Of a DNA stretch of 64,000 nt, positions 9,381-16,639 are shown one piece after another. Position numbers and translations under genes: made by a program. The notes beneath the pieces were generated by a model. It was not told the origin of the DNA. It saw only the letters and a list, made by a program, of their open reading frames with translations, and did no database searches. The stretch's first letter is position 1. Each line of letters opens with the position of its first letter. This stretch comes from Armatimonadota bacterium (lineage in GTDB: Bacteria > Armatimonadota > Fimbriimonadia > Fimbriimonadales > Fimbriimonadaceae): positions 29,139 through 93,138 of the forward strand of contig JAFDWS010000009.1 in the NCBI GenBank assembly GCA_018268375.1, given 5' to 3'.

Positions 9381-11702
9381 TTAACCGTGCTGCGCGTAGG
9401 CCAACGCGAGAACCAAGAACATCTCGGGCACGAAGTGCTCGGCGGCAAACCCGAGTTCGGGAGCAAGATGGCTCTTGACGAGCAGAGCGACCGCCTCCTT
9501 TTCGTCACCGAGCGAATAGACCTGGACAGCCTCCCTGAGTTTCTTGCTCTTCTGGTAGGCAGGCTTAAGCAGCGCGACCAGCTCTTGGTCGCGGGAAAGC
9601 CCGGTTTGGCCAAGCAGGCGGTAGAACTGTTGCTCGACGCCCAGCATTTTTGCGATGCCAAGAAGGCAGCGCCTTCGCGTGGTCGAGCTCGCTGCCTTGG
9701 CCGCCGACTGCAGCAGGGCAGGCAAATCCTCACGGCTCCCGACGCAACCGAGAGCGTACGCCAATTCGCTCGAATAAGAGTCAGCGTAGACCTGAAGTGC
9801 AGCCCGGACCTCGTCTGCCAACTCGACAAGGCCCAATTCACTCACGGCTTCGGCGGCGGCCGAGCGGACCGAAGGCGCAGGATCCTGGAGCGCCTTGCCG
9901 ATGAAGGGAGTCGAATCCCTTGCACTCAGCAGGCGCAGTGCTTGAATGGCGGCTCTTCGGAGGTCAGGATCGGTCGGATCCGAGGCCGCAGCCTCAAGGG
10001 CACCCAATGAGTGCACTTCCCCCAGTCTGCCGAGGGTCTTAGCAGCTTGTCTTCGCATGGGCGAGCGAGGGTCGTTCAAAAAGGATGTGACGGCTTGACT
10101 CGCCCCGGTCGCGGCCATGTCGCCGAGAGCCTCGAGCGTCTCTTCTTCGACAAGCTCGCGGTTGTTCGTCACGAACTGGGTCAAAGCGGCGGCAGCGGCG
10201 GGATCGTCCAGCCGGCCCAAGGCGCGCGCCGCGTGTCGGCGCACGAGAGGGGAGGGGTCGGAGAGGGCCTTGAGCAATTCGGCCGAAGCGAGTGCCATTT
10301 GGGCGGAGCCGACTTCGGCGATTGCCTCGGCCCGCTGGACGGGGTCTCCCGTTCTGGTCAGCTTCCTCAGGGCGCGGATGCCCTGCGTGTTGACCTTCCT
10401 GAGATGGCCAAAGGTCTCCCTGAGCTCGGTCGAGCCTTCCTCCCGCACAGGCAGGAGGGTCAGGAAGGACACCACCCGCACCAGCATGACCGCCACGAAG
10501 ATGCTCTTGTATGCGTTTTCGACGGGCATCGTTCCGCGGAAGAAATGCATCATCTCTCCCCCGATCAGCGGCGCGATCGCACCGGTGAAAGCCTGGACGG
10601 CGAACACCATGCCCAGGTAGTTCGCCCTGTCCTCCGTCTTTGCCGTCGCGATGTAAAGGTTCATCTGGCAAACGGCGATGCCACTCCAAACGAGCCCATT
10701 GAAGAGGTGGCCGATGACCAGGACAATGGTGCTGAACTCGGGCTGACCGGGGCGACAGACGAGCCAAACGAAGGGCGTGATGGTCGCGCCGATCATCAGG
10801 ATGGCTAGGAGAGGCTTGTTCCCGTATTTGTCCGCTAGGTAGCCCCACATGTTCGCGAAAGCCACGGTGCCGATCGCGTGGGCCACCTGGGTCAGCTGGA
10901 TCGCGGTGTAGCTGAGCTGCAGGCTTTCCCGGGCAAAGGCGACGTACAGGCCCCCGGCGAGCGTGGCGCTGACCATGAAGACGACCGTGAAGACGAGGAC
11001 ACGTTGGAAATTCCTGTCGCCGGCTGGCCTGACCATGAGCTTCAAGCTGTCCTTTAAGCCTGCCTGTATCGGGTTCGCCCGCTCTGTGTCCTTCATCCGG
11101 AGGAAGAAGAACATACTGACCATGGCGCACACCGAACCGGCTGCAAACAGGATGGAGAACCCTGTGCCGCTCATGTTCTTCTTTTGCAGCTGGTCGAGCA
11201 TCACGCCACCGATGAAAGCGACGCCCATGCCGACCGCCGTCGACACGGCGGTGCGGCGGCTGAAGTACCAGCCCCGGCTTTCCGCTGGGACAAGCTCTGC
11301 GATCCAATCGTTGTAGATCGGAGACACGAGTTGGTTCGCAGCCGTCGCAAGGGCGATGCAAAACGCCAATACGATGAGTCGCTCCTGTCCCGGCCAAGGA
11401 ACCAACGGGAGCGCGAAGAGGGGAATGTAAAGAAGCCGCCAAACCCAGCCGCCCGGTGCGACGAACCGTTTATAGCCGTTGAACCGGCGGCCCCAAATCG
11501 CACCTGGGATCTGGAACAGACCCATCAAGCTTGGGAGGGCGACGGCCAATTGGATCCAACGATCCGAGCCTCCTGCATACTGGATGAACCCGATCAAAAA
11601 CGTGCCGCCCACGAGAGTCGCGAACGCGGTTGCAAACGCGACATCAAGGTTCGCGGTCTGCAGGTTGCGCAATGCGTCAAGGCGGCTCGCGGGTCTGGAC
11701 AA
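9381..11702 (-). CDS. MFS-type transporter fused to a C-terminal HEAT-repeat domain
   Basis: Residues 1 to about 430 form a 12-helix major-facilitator-like membrane domain (for example FLIGFIQYAGG and VLGLLADKYGN-type loops, here GYLADKYGNKP). From about residue 450 to 690 there are tandem HEAT/PBS repeats such as DPSPLVRRHAARALGRL, DPRSPMRRQAAKTLGRLG and DPAPSVRSAAAEAVSELG. The HEAT part should lie in the cytoplasm and bind a protein partner. The apparent start is TTG with no good ribosome-binding site; a TTG further in (before RNLQTANLD) is an alternative. The gene lies 23 bases after the glycosyltransferase and 29 bases before the cyclase. The substrate is unknown. Confidence 0.88.
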   Translation of the reverse strand: MSRPASRLDALRNLQTANLDVAFATAFATLVGGTFLIGFIQYAGGSDRWIQLAVALPSLMGLFQIPGAIWGRRFNGYKRFVAPGGWVWRLLYIPLFALPLVPWPGQERLIVLAFCIALATAANQLVSPIYNDWIAELVPAESRGWYFSRRTAVSTAVGMGVAFIGGVMLDQLQKKNMSGTGFSILFAAGSVCAMVSMFFFLRMKDTERANPIQAGLKDSLKLMVRPAGDRNFQRVLVFTVVFMVSATLAGGLYVAFARESLQLSYTAIQLTQVAHAIGTVAFANMWGYLADKYGNKPLLAILMIGATITPFVWLVCRPGQPEFSTIVLVIGHLFNGLVWSGIAVCQMNLYIATAKTEDRANYLGMVFAVQAFTGAIAPLIGGEMMHFFRGTMPVENAYKSIFVAVMLVRVVSFLTLLPVREEGSTELRETFGHLRKVNTQGIRALRKLTRTGDPVQRAEAIAEVGSAQMALASAELLKALSDPSPLVRRHAARALGRLDDPAAAAALTQFVTNNRELVEEETLEALGDMAATGASQAVTSFLNDPRSPMRRQAAKTLGRLGEVHSLGALEAAASDPTDPDLRRAAIQALRLLSARDSTPFIGKALQDPAPSVRSAAAEAVSELGLVELADEVRAALQVYADSYSSELAYALGCVGSREDLPALLQSAAKAASSTTRRRCLLGIAKMLGVEQQFYRLLGQTGLSRDQELVALLKPAYQKSKKLREAVQVYSLGDEKEAVALLVKSHLAPELGFAAEHFVPEMFLVLALAYAQHG

Positions 11703-11725
11703 TATTGAGATTGATTCTGAGTCTC

Positions 11726-12817
11726 TTAGTCGGCCGTCCCTGGGCCGGAGCGTGCCTGTAGTGACCGGATGCGTTCGATCGACCCTTTGTCCACGATCAA
11801 ATCCCGACCGTTCAACCTGATGTCAGAGCCTCCCGTCTGAGTCAAAGCCCTCGCGACCGGGCTCGGCAGCCCCAACGACGTGCAAAGCAACGATGCTCGA
11901 GCCTTGAGTCTCCGTTTGGCCGTGCCACCGAATGAGAGAGCAAGACGACTGGCTTCCGCCGCTGCCGCGCGGTCACCCTCGGACGAGAGCTGAAGCGATA
12001 GCAAGACCAGGCGGTGGACCATGTACGCCGACCACTCGTCTTTCAGCCGAGCGACTGTCTCGGCAGGCACGTCCAACTCTGAACTTAAGCGATCGCACCA
12101 GTCGAGCGCAAGGCGATAGGCACCGTCGATGATGGCCGGCAACCGACCGCCAGTCACCGAGTCACCGTGTCTGCGCCAAAATCCGCAGGTCTCGCTTACC
12201 CAGGCGAATTGGCCCTGTCCCGCCAATGCCACGAAAGTTGGAAGGTCGACCACCTCGAGTCCCGGGGCGGATCGGAAGCCGCCGACGGCATCGAGGGCAG
12301 AACGCCTGATCATCGTCGAAACAGGAAATGTGAAGGTCAGATGGCGGTTGCTCAAGAGTGCGGCTGCGCCCGTTCCCAATGGTGAGTTGGCCAGGGCATC
12401 CGCGGACGGCAGCTCGGCGGGCAGACGGCACCCAGATGTGCCTACTTCGTTCGTTTCCTCGGTCCACCCGCTCACGAGGACGACCTTCGGATCTTCAAAG
12501 CTCGGCACCTGCGACGCTAGCTTGTCGACCGGCCAGAAATCGTCACCTTCCAAGATCGCGATCAACTCGCCGGAGGCATGTTGTAGGGCTTTGTTGTAAG
12601 TTGCTGCGAGAGCGTCGATGCCCGCGTGCTCTTGCTCTACGAGAGTGACGCGATCGTCCCCGCAAGCTTGGACAAGCGAGCTGGTTTCATCGGCCGAGCC
12701 ATCGTCAACGATGATCATCTCCCAGTCATCAAAGCTCTGGGCACGCACGCTCTCAATGCATTCAACGATGAACCGGGCGTGGTTGTAAGTCGGTGTCAGA
12801 ACGCTGACCCGCGGCAT
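11726..12817 (-). CDS. Family 2 glycosyltransferase
   Basis: The 363-residue protein has a GT-A fold N-terminus typical of GT2 enzymes: SVLTPTYNHARFI at the beginning, IIVDDGS at about residue 36, and GDDFW as the DXD-equivalent at about residue 93. The C-terminal third is helical and probably confers acceptor specificity. Such enzymes add sugars to surface polysaccharides or glycoproteins. It is the first gene of a minus-strand run that includes a transporter, a cyclase and two GH172 proteins. A -10-like CAGAAT lies six bases before its ATG. Confidence 0.88.
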   Translation of the reverse strand: MPRVSVLTPTYNHARFIVECIESVRAQSFDDWEMIIVDDGSADETSSLVQACGDDRVTLVEQEHAGIDALAATYNKALQHASGELIAILEGDDFWPVDKLASQVPSFEDPKVVLVSGWTEETNEVGTSGCRLPAELPSADALANSPLGTGAAALLSNRHLTFTFPVSTMIRRSALDAVGGFRSAPGLEVVDLPTFVALAGQGQFAWVSETCGFWRRHGDSVTGGRLPAIIDGAYRLALDWCDRLSSELDVPAETVARLKDEWSAYMVHRLVLLSLQLSSEGDRAAAAEASRLALSFGGTAKRRLKARASLLCTSLGLPSPVARALTQTGGSDIRLNGRDLIVDKGSIERIRSLQARSGPGTAD

Positions 12818-12823
12818 GGGAGC

Positions 12824-12829
12824 ATTCTG
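12824..12829 (-). promoter_or_regulatory. -10-like element, glycosyltransferase gene
   Basis: CAGAAT on the minus strand ends six bases before the ATG at 12817, which would give a leaderless transcript. It is back to back with the ribH promoter within a 34-base divergent spacer. Confidence 0.4.
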
Positions 12830-12836
12830 ACCGCTT

Positions 12837-12842
12837 CATAAT
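12837..12842 (+). promoter_or_regulatory. -10 element, ribH
   Basis: CATAAT ends nine bases before the ribH ATG at 12852. No Shine-Dalgarno sequence lies between them, so the leader would be absent or only 2-3 bases long. Confidence 0.45.
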
Positions 12843-12851
12843 CTTGTCTGA

Positions 12852-13307
12852 ATGAAGGTGCTTCAGGGCGACTGGAACGCGCAAGGGCTCAGGATCGGAG
12901 TGATCGTGAGTCGTTGGAACGAGCTCGTCACGCGTCTCTTGCTCGACGGGGCCCTGGACCAACTTCGCCTTTGCGGAGGCCCGGAGGTGACCGTTGTCGA
13001 AGTGCCGGGCACCTGGGAAGTGCCTCCAGCCGCAGCGACGCTCGCGGAATCGAAGTCCGTTGATGGGATCGTGGCTTTGGGGTGCATTTTGCAGGGCGCC
13101 ACGCCCCACGCCCAGATGTTGGCGACGGACGTCAGTTCCGCGCTCATGGAGCTCCAGACCCGGACAGGAGTTCCGATCGCTTGGGGCGTCCTGACCCCGG
13201 AAACGCAGGAACAGGCGCTCGAGCGGGCCGGGATGAAACTCGGCAACAAGGGCCGCGAGGCCGCGCTCGCTTGTGTCGAGATGGTCAAGGTTTTGCGCAA
13301 GCTTTAG
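12852..13307 (+). CDS. ribH: 6,7-dimethyl-8-ribityllumazine synthase
   Basis: The 151-residue protein condenses 5-amino-6-ribitylaminouracil with 3,4-dihydroxybutanone phosphate to give the riboflavin precursor lumazine. Family landmarks are IGVIVSRWNE at the N-terminus, VPGTWEVP at about residue 50, and ALGCILQGATPHAQ at about 75-88 with the conserved catalytic histidine. GVLTPETQEQALERAG and the NKGREAALACVEM helix close the fold. The length is normal for the family, which assembles as pentamers or 60-mers. No other riboflavin gene is present, so ribH is detached from a rib operon here. Confidence 0.95.
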   Translation: MKVLQGDWNAQGLRIGVIVSRWNELVTRLLLDGALDQLRLCGGPEVTVVEVPGTWEVPPAAATLAESKSVDGIVALGCILQGATPHAQMLATDVSSALMELQTRTGVPIAWGVLTPETQEQALERAGMKLGNKGREAALACVEMVKVLRKL

Positions 13308-13839
13308 TCGTCATCGGTCCTAATGCGCCCTCCAACGGTGACCTTTCCGTGCCAATATTCGTCTCCTTAGCCAATCGTGCCGCTCGTCGGTGCGGCCGGC
13401 AAGAGTAAACGCCATGAAGAGCAGCGACGCAAACCAAGCGTTCCCAAGACTCAACCTCTTCTGAGCCGTCCCTCCAACGTTGGAGCCGCGCTCAGGAAAC
13501 GAACCGAGCGCGGGCAGGACACAATCCTTCCCCTTTGACCATAAAACCAGGCCCTCGTCTGCCGTGAGCTGATCACTTTCGGGAGGCGCTGCGCGCCACC
13601 GACGTGCGACGGCTTTGCGGGCCGCTGCGATATTGGGCACTCGATCATACGGTGCCTGACCTCGCCACATTTGCCCGCAAGCCAGCTGCACACTGCCAAT
13701 TTTTTTGCAGAGTTTCCCCGGGCGTTGGCTCGAATCCCATGGATCTGCCGGCCCGTAGATGAAGAAGCAGATCCAGGGTGCTTCGAATTGCCGCCTGCAC
13801 CGTGGGACAATACGACGACCGACTCGACAAGGACGAACA
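13308..13839. other. Region without a convincing gene; possible Y-like RNA upstream of rsr
   Basis: About 530 bases separate ribH from the probable rsr start. Open frames here lack homology-like features or a ribosome-binding site. The region holds a T-run (13700-13706), a tRNA-T-loop-like CTCGAAT at 13729-13735, a TTCGAAT near 13784, and a strong bulged hairpin (13736-13778). In several bacteria a Y RNA with a tRNA-like module is encoded beside the Ro60 gene, so this is a reasonable place to look. I could not derive a full Y-RNA fold. A minus-strand frame ending at 13320 (a possible ~115-residue protein with one membrane segment) is a weaker alternative. Confidence 0.35.
13736..13778. other. 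Strong bulged hairpin upstream of rsr
   Basis: CCC plus TGGATCTGC (13736-13738, 13740-13748) pairs with GCAGATCCA plus GGG (13767-13778), giving 12 base pairs with one bulged A at 13739 and an 18-base loop. There is no U-tract on either strand, so it is not an ordinary terminator. Ro60 is known to bind a bulged helix in Y RNAs, but whether this one qualifies is inference. Confidence 0.5.
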
Positions 13840-15420
13840 TTGAGACTGACCAAGCACTTCGGCACTGAGGAGAACCATGAAGCTGCCTCGTTTCCGGGCC
13901 AAGACCGTCCGAGGGTCCCGGGTGAGACTGCTGACACGTGGAAGTTGCTTGACCGGTTCTTGATCTTCGGCACGGAAGGTGGCACCTACTACGCTTCCGA
14001 ACATCGCCTGACTTTGGCCCAAGCCGAGAACGCCCTGAGCCTTGTCAAGACGGAGGGGGTGAAGGTGGTGAGCCGGATCGTATCCTTGAGCAAGTCGGGC
14101 CGTTCCCCGAAGAACGAACCCGCTATCTTTGCGCTCGCCCTGGCCAGCGCTTACGGCGACACGGCGGCTCGGCAAGCCGCTTTCGCGGCGCTGCCCGACG
14201 TCTGCCGGACGGGAACCCACTTGTTCCAGTTCGTCGCCGAGGTGGAGCCCTTGCGGGGATGGGGGCGAGGAATGCGTCGTGCTATTGCCGATTGGTACGC
14301 ACGGACCGACCCCGACGAGCTCACTTCTCAGGCGCTGAGGTATCAGCACCGCGGGGGCTGGACGCACCGTGACCTCTTGCGACTTTCTCATCCGAAGCCA
14401 CCGACTGAGGCCCATCGGGTGCTGTTCAAGTGGATCGTGGACGGACAACTCGACGGGCCCAACGCGAAGATCGAAGCCGTTCAGCGCTTACATACCCTTT
14501 GCGAAAAGGGTGACCTAACGGCCTCCTCCTTGGAAGCTGCCTCCCTCATCCGATCCCAGAAACTGACGCGCGAGTGTGTGCCGGCCGAGCTGCTCACGCT
14601 CCCTGAAGTTTGGGACGCCTTGCTGGCCGACATGCCCGTGCTGGCGATGGTGAGGAACCTTGCGAACATGACCCGGTGCGGTCTGTTGACCCCGGGTTCG
14701 CACGGGACACGTACGGTTTTAGAGCGACTTTCGAACGAAACGTTGCTTCGCAGGGCCCGGATTCACCCTCTCGCCCTTCTCCTCGCCCACGCCACTTACA
14801 CGCAGGGCGGAGGCTTTCGTGGGTCGAACGAATGGATCCCCGTGCCGGCCATTGTTGACGCCCTCGACAACGCCTTCTATTTGGCGTTCGGAGCGGTCGA
14901 GGCGACCGGAAAGCGTTATGTCCTCGGCGTCGATGTTTCTGGGTCGATGAGTTCTTCGACGGTCGCCGGCTCTCCCCTGACGGCGTGCGAGGCGGCGACT
15001 GCCATGGCACTCGTCACCCTTTCAACGGAAGCCGCTTGTTCCCCCATGGCCTTTGGCACCGGGTTCAAACCCTTGCCCCTCTCGGCAAAGATGCGTCTGG
15101 GCGAAGCGTTGAAGCACACAAAGAGCGTGAGCTTCGGAGGGACGGACTGCGCCCTTCCCATGCTATGGGCGGCCAAGCACAAAGTCCAGGCCGACTTGTT
15201 CGTTATCTTTACTGACAACGAGGCGTGCTTCGGCAAGGTCCATCCCGCGCAGGCACTTGAGGAATACAGGCAAAGGACTGGGATCGGGGCAAAACTGGTC
15301 GTCACGGGAATGAGTGCCAATCGGTTCGCCATCGCTGACCCTCACGATCTCGGGATGCTGGACATCATTGGATTCGACGCCACCGTCCCCCAGGTGCTTC
15401 GAGAGTTCGCCATAGCCTAA
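13840..15420 (+). CDS. rsr: Ro60/TROVE-domain RNA-binding protein
   Basis: The product is a bacterial orthologue of the 60-kDa Ro (SS-A) ring protein, which binds Y RNAs and misfolded RNA and, in Deinococcus, works with exoribonucleases. The HEAT-ring TROVE part shows RFLIFGTEGGTYYASEH, LALASAYGDTAARQAAF, RKAIADWY-like RRAIADWY, and GGWTHRDLLRLSHPKP. The C-terminal von Willebrand-A-like domain has a MIDAS: DVSGSMSSS, GGTDCALP and FTDNEACF. I prefer the TTG at 13840 (526 residues) because AAGGACG sits 6-8 bases upstream; an ATG at 13759 is in frame but falls in the loop of a hairpin and adds an unconserved, Arg-rich leader. Confidence 0.93.
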   Translation: MRLTKHFGTEENHEAASFPGQDRPRVPGETADTWKLLDRFLIFGTEGGTYYASEHRLTLAQAENALSLVKTEGVKVVSRIVSLSKSGRSPKNEPAIFALALASAYGDTAARQAAFAALPDVCRTGTHLFQFVAEVEPLRGWGRGMRRAIADWYARTDPDELTSQALRYQHRGGWTHRDLLRLSHPKPPTEAHRVLFKWIVDGQLDGPNAKIEAVQRLHTLCEKGDLTASSLEAASLIRSQKLTRECVPAELLTLPEVWDALLADMPVLAMVRNLANMTRCGLLTPGSHGTRTVLERLSNETLLRRARIHPLALLLAHATYTQGGGFRGSNEWIPVPAIVDALDNAFYLAFGAVEATGKRYVLGVDVSGSMSSSTVAGSPLTACEAATAMALVTLSTEAACSPMAFGTGFKPLPLSAKMRLGEALKHTKSVSFGGTDCALPMLWAAKHKVQADLFVIFTDNEACFGKVHPAQALEEYRQRTGIGAKLVVTGMSANRFAIADPHDLGMLDIIGFDATVPQVLREFAIA

Positions 15421-15456
15421 GGGAACCTCCCGGCGAAATTGCGGGTTCTTTCAAGC

Positions 15457-16122
15457 ATGACGACGCTCGTGGCCGCCGCTCTCCTCGCGCTCGCTCCCGC
15501 CGCTTCGTGGTCGGGATCGCCGGTGTGGGTCTCGAAGGATTCCGCTGCCGCTCACGTGCGCACCGTCTTCCACACGACCACGATCACTCTCGACCGTGAC
15601 TCGATGACGTACCGCGGCAAGACCTTGTTCAAGAACACGGGCGACAAGGAAATAGCCGGTTCGGTGCGAGTGCCCGTCATGGGCTTTCAAGGCAACGGCG
15701 ACTTCTTCAAGTCCGACGTCAAAGGCACTTGGGGAGGGACATCCCTCGGTAGCGCCAAGATGATGAGCGACGCGAATGTCGAAGCCAACTGGATCCAGTG
15801 GTGGGGCTTCGACGTCAGTCTCAAACCCGGAGAATGGAAGTCGTTTGAATCAACCTTGACGAGGCCACTGCCGAAGATGGGAGAGGGCCAGGCCGAGAGG
15901 CTCGTACGGTTCAAGCTCTTTGGGTCGCGCGATCAGTGGGACCAGTTCCAGCTCGCGATCAAATGGCCGCGGGGCCTGGTGTTTCAGACGATCGAATCCA
16001 AACCTGGAGGATGGCAAGTCGGTGACCGGGGCGCGTTTTGGTCCAAGAACAACTGGACTCCCACGGACACCGAGTTTCGGTTCCGCTTCTATCCCGGCAC
16101 GTTCGAAGGCATCGGCGGCTGA
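15457..16122 (+). CDS. Secreted protein of unknown function
   Basis: The ATG at 15457 gives a 221-residue protein with a signal peptide (MTTLVAAALLALAPAASWS); an in-frame TTG 18 bases earlier is less likely because it would put charge and extra residues before the signal. The mature part is beta-rich and aromatic (WIQWWGFDVSLKPGEW, FRFRFYPGTF), suggesting a small extracytoplasmic sandwich domain. I do not recognise the family. It follows rsr by 36 bases on the same strand, and its tail overlaps the opposing gene at 16089 by 34 bases. Confidence 0.7.
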   Translation: MTTLVAAALLALAPAASWSGSPVWVSKDSAAAHVRTVFHTTTITLDRDSMTYRGKTLFKNTGDKEIAGSVRVPVMGFQGNGDFFKSDVKGTWGGTSLGSAKMMSDANVEANWIQWWGFDVSLKPGEWKSFESTLTRPLPKMGEGQAERLVRFKLFGSRDQWDQFQLAIKWPRGLVFQTIESKPGGWQVGDRGAFWSKNNWTPTDTEFRFRFYPGTFEGIGG

Positions 16123-16607
16123 TCCTCATGGGGCTCGTCTGGCCCCTGGTCCTTTTCCGACAGGTTCTTCAGGGCCCGTAGGGCCTGGAGTCCGCCAATG
16201 AGCGCGTAGATCGACCAGGCGCGGAACAAAAGGGACGGGACACCCAGCGGCAACATCGCGAAAAACCACATCGAATCCACGAGAAGCACGGCCAAACCGA
16301 TCGTGAAAGCGATCATTGACTTCCGGGAGCCGAAGTAGCCGCACAGGACCATGACCGCCAAGATGAACACAGTCAGCGCCAGGCACACGACTTTGATGAA
16401 CATTAACTCCGTCCGGTGGATGATGGCGGCCAGCACGTTGGCCGTTCCCATGGACAACATGAACCCCCAGTCAGTGCCAAGCAGATTGATGAAGACGGTG
16501 ACGCCGGACAGGACGGCGATCCAATAGAACCAGCCAGCAGAAGACCGCACCTTCCGCTCGTGATAATCAGCCTCAGTCGGCTCTACAACGATGGGCGGCG
16601 ACTCCAT
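16089..16607 (-). CDS. Four-helix integral membrane protein, unknown function
   Basis: The ATG at 16607 gives 172 residues; the frame is open further upstream, but that part lacks a start with a signal, whereas a -10-like CATAAT lies six bases before this ATG. About four membrane segments are visible (WFYWIAVLSGVTVFINLL, NVLAAII..., FIKVVCLALTVFILAVMVLCG, FTIGLAVLLVDSMWFFAML), with a short acidic, proline-rich cytoplasmic tail. No family is recognised. Confidence 0.75.
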   Translation of the reverse strand: MESPPIVVEPTEADYHERKVRSSAGWFYWIAVLSGVTVFINLLGTDWGFMLSMGTANVLAAIIHRTELMFIKVVCLALTVFILAVMVLCGYFGSRKSMIAFTIGLAVLLVDSMWFFAMLPLGVPSLLFRAWSIYALIGGLQALRALKNLSEKDQGPDEPHEDQPPMPSNVPG

Positions 16608-16613
16608 GGCCGC

Positions 16614-16619
16614 ATTATG
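16614..16619 (-). promoter_or_regulatory. -10 element of a putative leaderless promoter
   Basis: CATAAT (minus strand) ends six bases before the ATG at 16607, with no Shine-Dalgarno between. This decides the start chosen for the membrane protein. Confidence 0.5.
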
Positions 16620-16639
16620 GGAACTTTCCAATCGAAAGT

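Noticed and set aside
10039..11442. 467-residue minus-strand frame inside the MFS-HEAT gene
   Set aside because: It is the +1 shadow of the MFS gene, with a composition of Arg/Pro/His/Gly and no membrane segments.
13320..13985. 221-residue minus-strand open frame between ribH and rsr
   Set aside because: It overlaps the start of rsr, has no recognisable domain or ribosome-binding site in its first half, and is rich in Arg/Pro/Trp as expected of a shadow frame; a shorter C-terminal part remains a weak possibility.
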